Shown here: piece after piece, positions 57,319-64,000 of the stretch
Layout of the letters: the number at the start of each line of letters is the position of its first letter
Numbering within the stretch: position 1 is the first letter of the stretch
Made by a program: the position numbers and the translations under genes
DNA from: Cohnella panacarvi Gsoil 349
Lineage (GTDB): Bacteria; Bacillota; Bacilli; Paenibacillales; Paenibacillaceae
Length of the DNA stretch: 64,000 nucleotides
Reading direction: 5' to 3'
Assembly: GCF_000515335.1 (NCBI RefSeq)
Contig: NZ_KI911563.1
Location: forward strand, 2,566,255-2,630,254
Notes under the pieces: generated by a model
Told to the model about the DNA's origin: nothing
Database searches by the model: none
The model's input: the letters and a program-made list of their open reading frames with translations, nothing else

Positions 57319-57996
57319 CTATACCGCTAACACGTTGCCGCAAAATTCGCATTCCCGACTCTCGCTCGGCGAGACTGTCGAGGTAGCGCCGCATCCGGTG
57401 CAAGTGACCGTCCGGGAAACCGAATCTTCTTCCTCTCCCTCCGAATAATCTTCGTCAAGCGCTTCCTCATCCCACTCATCGCTTTGCTCGGATACGAGAA
57501 TCGTCCCGGTCGCCGAATCCAACAGCGCGTCGGGGAGCTCTTGCGAAGCGATCATATAGCTGATATCCTGCTTTACTTCGTTTAATGAAATCCCCGTCCG
57601 TTGCGACAGACCCTCAAGAGTACGTATGTTATCGAACATGATCAAGCTGTAGTACTCGGAATACAATTCCTCCATCTTCTTATTCCGTTTATACGCGACG
57701 ATATAGAAGATAGCAGCCGGAATCCCGAGCGTAATCGCAAATACGACGATGACGGTGACAGCGGTGGAGACCGTAAAGTCGGATGCCGTCGCGCCCACCA
57801 GGACATTAATGAGGACAGCCATCAGAAATAAAGTTAAGAAGACATGGCCCGTCACGCGATAATCCTTAGCTCGAAAATGATTTACCTTAGCGTGTGCCGC
57901 GAAACGGATCAGAATTAATACGAACGCGACCGGAAAAAAAACGATAGTCGCGCCGATAATCAAAGACGTAGAAATTTTGGGGGTATCGACTCTCAT
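57319..57996 (-). CDS. Membrane protein with C-terminal zinc ribbon
   Basis: 225 residues. Two or three membrane segments at about 8-100 (SLIIGATIVFFPVAFVLILI, VFLTLFLMAVLINVLVGA, AVTVIVVFAITLGIPAAIFY), a cytoplasmic helical part (RTLEGLSQRTGISLNEVKQD), an acidic linker, and a CxxC...CxxC zinc ribbon (CTGCGATS... CEFCGN). Similar in organisation to Bacillus YdjG/YdjH-type proteins. ATG 57996 used; GTG 58008 is an alternative. Third gene of the SPFH operon. Confidence 0.75.
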   Translation of the reverse strand: MRVDTPKISTSLIIGATIVFFPVAFVLILIRFAAHAKVNHFRAKDYRVTGHVFLTLFLMAVLINVLVGATASDFTVSTAVTVIVVFAITLGIPAAIFYIVAYKRNKKMEELYSEYYSLIMFDNIRTLEGLSQRTGISLNEVKQDISYMIASQELPDALLDSATGTILVSEQSDEWDEEALDEDYSEGEEEDSVSRTVTCTGCGATSTVSPSESRECEFCGNVLAV

Positions 57997-58046
57997 TGGG
58001 TTAATCACTACCTCGCTTTATCGACAGTTATTGGTTTCTCCAGAGG

Positions 58047-58493
58047 CTACGCGCCTTGCTCTTGCGATTCGGCATTCTTCATATAAATAGCGAGCAGGCC
58101 GATCGCGATTGCAGCGATTCCGAGGGCAATGAATTGCAGCAATGCATAAGAGACAACGGATACGTTCAACGCCCAAGAGAAAATCAGAATGAACGATAGG
58201 ACGACAACCAAGTAAGTCCCCGCCACCGTTATCATTCCGAGATAGACCGGAATCAGCTTTCTCGAGCGCTGTCCGTTGACCAAATAATAGAGTACAATTC
58301 CGTACAAGAACGATTCCCCGAACAACAAGACCGTATAATTAATCCATGTATGGCCCGGTCTGCCGAACGGGAAATCCAGAAGGAATACGACAGCGCTCGT
58401 AACGAGCAGCGACACCGCATAGAGGAAGGTCGCGATACGGGCGAATCCCTTCGCAGGCTCGTCTCTTTGTTCCAACCTCGGTTCCGTATTCAT
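58047..58493 (-). CDS. Four-helix membrane protein in the SPFH operon
   Basis: 148 residues with four membrane helices (LYAVSLLVTSAVVFLLDFPF, TVLLFGESFLYGIVLYYLVN, TVAGTYLVVVLSFILIFSWA, FIALGIAAIAIGLLAIYM). No family recognised. ATG 58493 has TAAGGAGATG upstream and lies 12 bases after the SPFH gene stop, so it is in the operon and probably partners it at the membrane. Confidence 0.65.
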   Translation of the reverse strand: MNTEPRLEQRDEPAKGFARIATFLYAVSLLVTSAVVFLLDFPFGRPGHTWINYTVLLFGESFLYGIVLYYLVNGQRSRKLIPVYLGMITVAGTYLVVVLSFILIFSWALNVSVVSYALLQFIALGIAAIAIGLLAIYMKNAESQEQGA

Positions 58494-58505
58494 CTTGTCA
58501 TCTCC

Positions 58506-59744
58506 TTACTCGATCAGCTTGTTGCCGCATTCGAGGCAGAATTTCTGTCCAGGCTTAATGTCGTGCTGGCAATTGCCGCACTTAAGAACCTGACTCGCGC
58601 CGCAGTTCGAACAGAACTTAGCCTCGGGGTTGGTTTCCGTCCCGCATCGGTAACACGTATGCGCGGTAAGCGAGTGGCCGCACTTCGGGCAAGATGTCGC
58701 TCCTTGCGGACAATCCGCTCCGCACTTCGCGCAAGCGTTGTTCGGATCTCCGCAATGCATGCAGAACTTGGCGCCTCTCGGAAATACCTTGCCGCAACTG
58801 CTGCACTCGATCACATTCGCCGCCGGAGCCGCGCCGGCTCCGACGCCCGTTCCCGCTCCGGCGATATTCATCTGGTCCGTCAAGCCGGACATTTGGTTGC
58901 CCACGGCTCCGCCGATACCGAAGCCCATGCCAAGCCCGATGCCTGCGCCCATCACGTTCGCGCTGCCGCTTCCTTCGTTCTTCGCCGCGCCTTCCAACGT
59001 GTCGAACGTCCGCTCTTGTTGGTACGTATATTGGAGGATGTCCATCTCCGCCCGCTTCGCCAGAGCATCCTTCAATCTAACGGTAGCCGGATCATCGTCC
59101 GGAATGTTGATTGAATCGATGAAGAAGTTGAGTATGCGGATGCCGAACTCCTCGAATTTCGGTTGAATCCTCTCTTCCACGTGCTTCGAGATTTCCGACA
59201 TGTACGCGCTGATCTCGAGAATGCTGATTTTCTTGAAAACCAGGTAAGAAGAGATGAGCTCTTTAATGTTCATGATCAGAAGTCCTCGGAAGTAACGAAC
59301 CATTGCTTCTTTGTCGAAGACGGAAAGCGTTCCGATCAGCTTTACCAGGAACTTCCGAGAATCCTCGATTTGCAGCCCGAACTGCCCGAACGAACGCACC
59401 GACACGATGATTTGATACTTGGGGTCCTGCAGCTGCAATGGAGTCGCCGTTCCCCACTTGACGTCCAAGGCGTTAATCTTGTTCACGTACCACACTTCCG
59501 CCGTGAACGGCGATTCCCCTCCGAACGGAAGGTTTACGATCGACTGCAAGAACGGAATATTAGCCGTGCTGAGCGTATGCCGTCCCGCTTGGAAGAGGTC
59601 CAGCGCTTTGCCGCCTTTAAATAGAACAGCTTCCTGCGACTCGTTCACGATAAGCTGAGTCCAGGTTCCCAACTCTTGATCGGGGTATTTCCATGCGAAT
59701 ACATCCGCGGGTCCGTCGAATTTGACGATATCAATGATTGCCAT
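58506..59744 (-). CDS. YdjI-like SPFH-domain protein with zinc ribbons
   Basis: 412 residues. SPFH/virion-core-type domain (residues 1-230: MAIIDIVKFDGPADVFAWKY, WTQLIVNESQEAVLFKGGKA, IVSVRSFGQFGLQIEDS), a Gly-rich linker with coiled-coil-like start, then a cysteine-rich tail of several CxxC ribbons (CSSCGKVFPRGAKFCMHCG, CAKCGADCPQG, CPKCGHS). Resembles B. subtilis YdjI, which acts in a membrane-stress pathway with a PspA-like protein; no PspA is in this window. ATG 59744 has GGGGAGA upstream. Operon leader. Confidence 0.85.
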   Translation of the reverse strand: MAIIDIVKFDGPADVFAWKYPDQELGTWTQLIVNESQEAVLFKGGKALDLFQAGRHTLSTANIPFLQSIVNLPFGGESPFTAEVWYVNKINALDVKWGTATPLQLQDPKYQIIVSVRSFGQFGLQIEDSRKFLVKLIGTLSVFDKEAMVRYFRGLLIMNIKELISSYLVFKKISILEISAYMSEISKHVEERIQPKFEEFGIRILNFFIDSINIPDDDPATVRLKDALAKRAEMDILQYTYQQERTFDTLEGAAKNEGSGSANVMGAGIGLGMGFGIGGAVGNQMSGLTDQMNIAGAGTGVGAGAAPAANVIECSSCGKVFPRGAKFCMHCGDPNNACAKCGADCPQGATSCPKCGHSLTAHTCYRCGTETNPEAKFCSNCGASQVLKCGNCQHDIKPGQKFCLECGNKLIE

Positions 59745-59911
59745 ATCCCTAATGTCTCCCCTAAAAGCCGCCGATACGTGCATAAGTACGCAGCCATTCT
59801 GCGCGACTTTTCCAATATTTTTCGACATCAATATGAAATATTCTACATCAATCAAAATTTTCCTTTTAAGAATCGCATCAACAGCGACTATCTTCCTGCT
59901 CCATAAGTAAT

Positions 59912-59949
59912 AGGACCGCACACACCTCGCAAGAGGCTGTCACGGTCCT
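59912..59949. terminator. Stem-loop between the SPFH and GyrI-like genes
   Basis: AGGACCG / CGGTCCT with an inner ACCTC/GAGG stem and TTTTA on the plus side. Probably ends the minus-strand GyrI-like unit; no other gene needs it. Confidence 0.5.
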
Positions 59950-60006
59950 TTTATCCGGAGTATAGATTCGCCATTCAAGAGATCATTTCTCGAAGTGTTG
60001 CACGGG

Positions 60007-60504
60007 CTATTGGCGCAAGGCGATATAAATTTCAACTTGCCCGTCGTTCGGATCGGTATTCTCGGGATACAGCTCAAAGTCGCCCGTGAAGGCCCGATCA
60101 TTACCGGGTTGCCGGGACCATTGCCAGATCTCGCCCCAAGCCCGCTGCACGACTTCGAACACCGGTCCCCTCTCCGTAACGAAGACGGCATATTTCGCGG
60201 CGGGAACCGTGTATGTCGTAACGGACTCGGGATAGGGCTCCTGCGCTTGTTCCCGAACGGGTACGCCAACCAATACTTCATACCGTCCGGCATCACCCTG
60301 CTCATAGTTAAAGTAACAGTTATATAGCCCCTGCCGCTGTGCATAAGGGGCTAGTTGGCCGCCAATATTGCCTGAATAGTATCGTTCGAACAACTTGCCG
60401 ATTTCGCCCTTGCCGCTTAACTCGGCTTCGTTAGTCGTGACGACGCTTACTCCGGCCAAGGTGAAAGCAGGCAGTACCTCTACGCGCGCTGGTTCATGTT
60501 TCAT
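60007..60504 (-). CDS. GyrI-like/AraC effector-binding domain protein
   Basis: 165 residues: ARVEVLPAFTLAGVSVVTTN, GRYEVLVGVPVREQAQEPYP, YAVFVTERGPVFEVVQRAWG and the C-terminal FELYPENTDPNDGQVEIYIA. This is the stand-alone effector-binding (SOUL/GyrI-like) fold that binds small hydrophobic ligands. ATG 60504 (GTG/ATG tandem). The WYL regulator lies directly upstream on the same strand (74 bases), and the pair occurs together in many Firmicutes. Confidence 0.85.
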   Translation of the reverse strand: MKHEPARVEVLPAFTLAGVSVVTTNEAELSGKGEIGKLFERYYSGNIGGQLAPYAQRQGLYNCYFNYEQGDAGRYEVLVGVPVREQAQEPYPESVTTYTVPAAKYAVFVTERGPVFEVVQRAWGEIWQWSRQPGNDRAFTGDFELYPENTDPNDGQVEIYIALRQ

Positions 60505-60578
60505 CACTAATCACTCTTCTCTATGGGAATGAGTCTTAGTGTAAACCAAGCAACCTGACAGCTATCTGTCAGGTTATT

Positions 60579-61517
60579 TTATTTATCTCTATACCTATTC
60601 GCGATTTGCTCCGCGCGGTTAGCGACGATCTCCCGCAGATGGGGCGGTTCGAGCACTTCCGCATGGTGACCCAAGCCGAGGATGAATCGATACAGCCAAT
60701 CATCTTCCGGGTATGCCTTCCTCACGAGCCAACTGCCGTCATCTCCCGACTGCCCCTCTTCGATATCGAAATACTCCTCCGCTAGATGCCGGGATTCGGC
60801 ACGAAAGCGAAGGACGAACTCCGTAGCCCGGGACGGCTCGCATGCACCAGCGTCGTTGTCTTCCGTCGGCAGTTCTCGGCGATTGAATCGGGTCTCCGGG
60901 TCAACCTTCAACTCCTTCATTCTCTTCAGCTTGAACAGCCGGAACTGCTCTCTCTCTCGGCAGTAGGCCTGCAAGTACCACTGTCTCCCTTTCAAGATGA
61001 GCCTATGCGGTTCAACGGTGCGATGCGAGATCTCGCCTTCGGCGTTGGAATAGGCGAATCTCGCTAGTCGGCAGCGATCGACCGCTTCTTTCAGCAACTG
61101 AAGCTTAGGCCGCAGCTTATCGTTGCCGTCCCACGGAGAGTAGTCGATCAGCACGCGGCTAGTCATCTGCTCGAATTCCTCCGAGCGCGAGGGCGGGACG
61201 ATGCTATTGATCTTCTCCATTAACCGCAACTGCTGCTCGTTGCCGTATGAGGTAGAGATGCTGCGGAGGGCGGTAACGATATCCGCAAGTTCGTCGTTGG
61301 TAAGCACGTTGCGGTCCAAGCGGTAACCTTCGACCAGTCCAATGCCGCCGTTCGCTCCCTGGTAAGTGACGACGGGAATGCCGGCCACATGAATGGCTTC
61401 GATATCCCGGTATATCGTCCGTACGGATACCTCGAACCGCTCCGCAAGCTCTTTGGCCTGCACCATGCGGCGGTTCAACAGCAGAATAATGATGGATAAG
61501 AGCCTTTCCAGCTTCAC
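60579..61517 (-). CDS. YafY-type HTH-WYL transcriptional regulator
   Basis: 312 residues. N-terminal HTH (LLLNRRMVQAKELAERFEVS, VRTIYRDIEAIHVAGIPVVT), WYL domain (RTVEPHRLILKGRQWYLQAY) and C-terminal WCX-like part. ATG/GTG: GTG 61517, with GGAGGG eight bases upstream. Followed by the GyrI-like gene. It likely controls its own locus or the neighbour in response to a small ligand. Confidence 0.9.
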   Translation of the reverse strand: MKLERLLSIIILLLNRRMVQAKELAERFEVSVRTIYRDIEAIHVAGIPVVTYQGANGGIGLVEGYRLDRNVLTNDELADIVTALRSISTSYGNEQQLRLMEKINSIVPPSRSEEFEQMTSRVLIDYSPWDGNDKLRPKLQLLKEAVDRCRLARFAYSNAEGEISHRTVEPHRLILKGRQWYLQAYCREREQFRLFKLKRMKELKVDPETRFNRRELPTEDNDAGACEPSRATEFVLRFRAESRHLAEEYFDIEEGQSGDDGSWLVRKAYPEDDWLYRFILGLGHHAEVLEPPHLREIVANRAEQIANRYRDK

Positions 61518-61630
61518 GGCAGGTACCCTCCGTCACGATGAGTCAGACTATTTCATAATCATCTAAACATACCTGGCACCGTCGCGCTACTAGATTCACT
61601 TAGGCAGGCTCATTCGTCGCCGATTTATAA

Positions 61631-62350
61631 TCAAGACTCCCCCTGCTCACCATCCCGGTAAGCGCCCGGGGTAGTCCCCGCGTATTTCTTGAACACCTTC
61701 GTGAAGTAATGCTTGGTGTCGAAGCCGACCTGCCGCCCGATCTCGCTTACGTTGAGGTGCGGCTGGGTTCTGAGCAGCTTCTGCGCTTCTCTAATTCGCA
61801 AGGAGTTTAAGTAGTTGACGAAAGTGTCTCCCGTCTCCTTCTTGAACAGGCTGCTGATATAATTCGGATGCAGCTTCATCCGGTCGGCGAGATGATCGAG
61901 AGACAGATCGTCCATGTAATTCGTCTGAATGTAGGCCATAAGCCGCTCGGCATGCCGGCAATATTCGGAATCGGATACGGCCGGCAGCTCTCCCTTGACG
62001 CGTCCTAACAGGGACGCGATCTCCTCTTTGTCCAAAGGCTTCAGCAAATAATCCACCACGCCGGCACGTAGCGCTTGACGGACGTATGCGAACTCGTCGT
62101 AGCCGGTAAGAACAATGAAGCGATCGCACAAGCCCTCCCGCCTTGCTTCCTCCATCAGCTCGAAGCCGTTCTTCTCGGGCATATTGATATCCGTAATCGT
62201 CACGTCGGGCATAAAGCTTATCATCGCCTCCAAGGCCTCGATGGCATTAGGAGCTTCGCGAATGACCGTGCCGGCCGGCGCGACTGCTCCGACGATCTTT
62301 ACGAGCCCGTTCAGAATCAAAGGCTCGTCGTCCACGATCAATACCTTCAT
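61631..62350 (-). CDS. YesN-type AraC-family response regulator
   Basis: 239 residues, short version: receiver (MKVLIVDDEPLILNGLVKI; phosphoacceptor VTITDINMPEKNG; switch DYLLKPLD) joined directly to an AraC-type HTH (LSLDHLADRMKLHPNYISSL, VSEIGRQVGFDTKHYFTKVF). ATG 62350 preferred. The partner kinase just upstream has lost its sensor and histidine domains, so this regulator may be an orphan. Confidence 0.92.
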   Translation of the reverse strand: MKVLIVDDEPLILNGLVKIVGAVAPAGTVIREAPNAIEALEAMISFMPDVTITDINMPEKNGFELMEEARREGLCDRFIVLTGYDEFAYVRQALRAGVVDYLLKPLDKEEIASLLGRVKGELPAVSDSEYCRHAERLMAYIQTNYMDDLSLDHLADRMKLHPNYISSLFKKETGDTFVNYLNSLRIREAQKLLRTQPHLNVSEIGRQVGFDTKHYFTKVFKKYAGTTPGAYRDGEQGES

Positions 62351-62355
62351 CCCCG

Positions 62356-62730
62356 TCACACCGTCCTTTTCGCAATCATGATGCGCGCGAGGGTTCCTTT
62401 GCCCTGTTCGCTTGTCACTTCCAGCCGGGATTCCCCGCCGAAGAACGCTTTGATTCGTTCATTGACGTTCCACAACCCCAAGCTGCCCGGCACTTCCGTT
62501 TTTCTAAACTCATCGTTCTTGGACAGCCGTTCCTGCAACTCGAGCAGCTTATCCGGCGGAATCCCGTTGCCATTGTCGGAAATTTCGATCTTGACCTCCC
62601 GATCCGTCTCCGTCGCCTGCAACCGAATATGAACGGGGCGAATGACGGCCGATGCCCCGTGCACGATCGCGTTCTCGATTAGCGGCTGCAGCAGGATCAC
62701 TTCTATCCTTCGCTTTCGAGGATCTACTAT
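62356..62730 (-). pseudogene. Beheaded histidine kinase, ATPase domain only
   Basis: Only the C-terminal ATPase domain of a YesM/LytS-type kinase is present: ILLQPLIENAIVHGAS (N-box), ISDNGNGIPPDKLLEL, GSLGLWNVNERIKAFFGG (G-box). The membrane sensor, HAMP and H-box are absent; the frame is closed 5' by the beta-galactosidase stop at 62733-62731, with no ribosome site. Its stop overlaps the next gene's region, as in intact kinase-regulator pairs. A GTG at 62700 could give a 114-residue fragment. Confidence 0.75.
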
Positions 62731-64000
62731 TCAATCCACGATCTCTAAAGTGATCTTGTATACATAGATGCCCTTTTCGATTCTATATTCATCGTGAATA
62801 TTTTTGGTCCATCCAGTATCTCCACCAAGACCTGCATGTTTGTAATCGATATGAAGGAAAACAGAATCGGATGTGCCAAGCTCGTCCTCGTAGGCGGCAT
62901 TGTCATACTGTCCGATGCTGTACTGATGGATGTCAAAATGGAAGTGACCCGCCGAGGTAACTTTTACCTTGCGGTCATCCGCCGACACATACAAATAACG
63001 GACATCTTCCTTGCCCCCGCACTCAACCGGCACGATGTAGGGAACATGCTGTTCTTCAACAGAGCTTTCATATATACCGACGAAGGCAGCCGTTTTACGG
63101 TCCGCATAGTTATCCCATGGCCCGCGGCCATACCATTTGATACTCTTCCAGGCAGCAGGGAAGGTAAAGCTCAGACCGATTCTCGGTAAGGTATCGACAT
63201 TAGCATTATTCACGACAGTGTTAGTAATTTCAATGCCTTTACCGCCAATCGCATACTCCGTAAGTGTTTCAATGCATCCATGATGAAGAACATGAACCTG
63301 AATGATGACTGATGCAGGCGCTGCATATACCCGGATACGCTTGATCTCTTTCTGATCGGAGTCCAGCCCGAGGCTTCTCCAATCATCTGCATAGTTTAGC
63401 GTCTCACCAGGCACACCTGCGTCTATCCCCGTTGGCGGCCGATAGAAATTGTTCGCTCCGCCCGTAAAGTAGTCTTGATTATTGTATCTGACAGAAATGA
63501 ACTCTGCCGTTTCTTTCGAGAAGACCACGTTCGTATTTTCATTATAAATATGAATTTGATTCGCAGCTTCTTCATATACCAGGCTCCCACTTTGAATATC
63601 CCCGGTATGTATTTCATATACGGAATCTTTCAACTCGACCTGGCATGCATAGATACAGGTTCCCTTATTTGCATAATAGGTGTCCTCGTTCAGATAAGCA
63701 TAAAAATTCAGGAACGCTTCCCCAGAGACCTTGGTTGGATCGTATGGTGCCTGAAGACTTTCGATAGCTCCGGCCGGCGTGTGTAATCGGGGTAATGTAC
63801 CGTTTTCCACAACCTTCCCGTCGCAAACAAGTTCCCACCCGATGTCCAGGTGGCTTAAGTCCCGATGCGTATAATGATTATAAATTCGATAACTTTTATT
63901 ACCGGGAACATCATAAGGTCGTTTAAAATAATCGATCTGGACGGGAGCTTGTACATTTTTAATTTCATAGGCAGCCGGTTTCAGCGTTAAATCCGGAAAT
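62731..64000 (-). CDS. Glycoside hydrolase family 2 beta-galactosidase, C-terminal part
   Basis: 422 residues of the 3' end; the frame is open to the window edge. LacZ-type features: YRIYNHYTHRDLSHLDIGWE (domain 4), WYGRGPWDNYADRKTAAFVG, YIVPVECGGKEDVRYLYVSA, and SVFLHIDYKHAGLGGDTGW (small-chain domain). The catalytic Glu residues lie outside the window. Intact C-terminus ends EIVD. The sequence is visibly A+T-richer than its neighbours, and its end abuts a headless kinase, so it may have been acquired or moved. Confidence 0.9.
   Translation of the reverse strand, partial: FPDLTLKPAAYEIKNVQAPVQIDYFKRPYDVPGNKSYRIYNHYTHRDLSHLDIGWELVCDGKVVENGTLPRLHTPAGAIESLQAPYDPTKVSGEAFLNFYAYLNEDTYYANKGTCIYACQVELKDSVYEIHTGDIQSGSLVYEEAANQIHIYNENTNVVFSKETAEFISVRYNNQDYFTGGANNFYRPPTGIDAGVPGETLNYADDWRSLGLDSDQKEIKRIRVYAAPASVIIQVHVLHHGCIETLTEYAIGGKGIEITNTVVNNANVDTLPRIGLSFTFPAAWKSIKWYGRGPWDNYADRKTAAFVGIYESSVEEQHVPYIVPVECGGKEDVRYLYVSADDRKVKVTSAGHFHFDIHQYSIGQYDNAAYEDELGTSDSVFLHIDYKHAGLGGDTGWTKNIHDEYRIEKGIYVYKITLEIVD

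Noticed and set aside
1..64000. tRNA, rRNA or transposase genes
   Set aside because: No convincing tRNA cloverleaf, rRNA segment or transposase motif was seen by eye on either strand.

Overview
The window looks like a chromosomal segment of a moderately GC-rich, endospore-forming Bacillota of the Paenibacillaceae type (Paenibacillus/Cohnella-like). The support is an SspH small acid-soluble spore protein, a SleB-type cell-wall hydrolase, two LplB/LplC/lipoprotein sugar-importer clusters with YesM/YesN two-component systems, strong AAGGAGG-type ribosome binding sites, and large degenerate intergenic repeats. This is judged from gene content only. I saw no rRNA, tRNA, CRISPR array, transposase or phage gene.

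Layout. 1-1131: end of an amino-acid ABC importer operon. 1197-4827: a MarR/VOC operon containing a decayed gene, and an SOS-box-preceded PD-(D/E)XK/XPD-like helicase. 4893-9702: sspH, a repeat-rich gap, a SleB-like hydrolase and a large secreted beta-helix protein. 9804-10780: a remnant of an ABC ATPase and a 13 x 51 bp tandem array. 10918-18122: sugar cluster A (LplB, LplC, lipoprotein, histidine kinase, AraC-type regulator). 18225-25945: LspA, a small membrane protein with an Fnr-like site, ArsR/AHSA1, an ECF sigma-VOC fusion, two VOC proteins, prephenate dehydratase, a phytase-like secreted protein and an MFS exporter. 26044-28012: composite repeat copy 1 and a PurA-like protein divergent from a LysR regulator. 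29005-33850: small metabolic genes, methionine aminopeptidase and a TetR/oxidoreductase pair with palindromic operators. 34017-37683: a two-gene ABC exporter. 37909-45731: sugar cluster B on the minus strand (two regulators around one kinase, then lipoprotein, LplB, LplC). 45876-46654: composite repeat copy 2. 46850-53056: a chemotaxis operon (cheA-cheW-mcp-cheR-cheB). 53352-55895: small membrane protein, PadR/HAAS pair and a short Crp/Fnr regulator. 55892-57151: flavohemoprotein. 57319-59744: an SPFH/zinc-ribbon operon. 60007-62730: GyrI-like, WYL, an AraC-type regulator and a beheaded kinase. 62731-end: an A+T-richer beta-galactosidase running off the window.

How it works together. The two sugar clusters each pair an importer with a kinase/regulator, and both carry cre-like CcpA sites, so sugar-induced, glucose-repressed uptake is inferred. 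Several other units have local operators visible in the sequence: LexA box (helicase), MarR direct repeats, ArsR, TetR and PadR palindromes, and two TGTGA-N6-TCAC(A/G) sites (flavohemoprotein and the 18853-19116 gene) that may be read by the local Crp/Fnr protein.

Most unusual items: two roughly 0.7 kb same-orientation composite repeats, each ending in a minus-strand terminator hairpin; the ECF sigma-VOC fusion; an AUU start inferred for one regulator; a terminator hairpin 18 nt before the crp/fnr start codon; and the junction where the beta-galactosidase gene has replaced the front of a histidine kinase.
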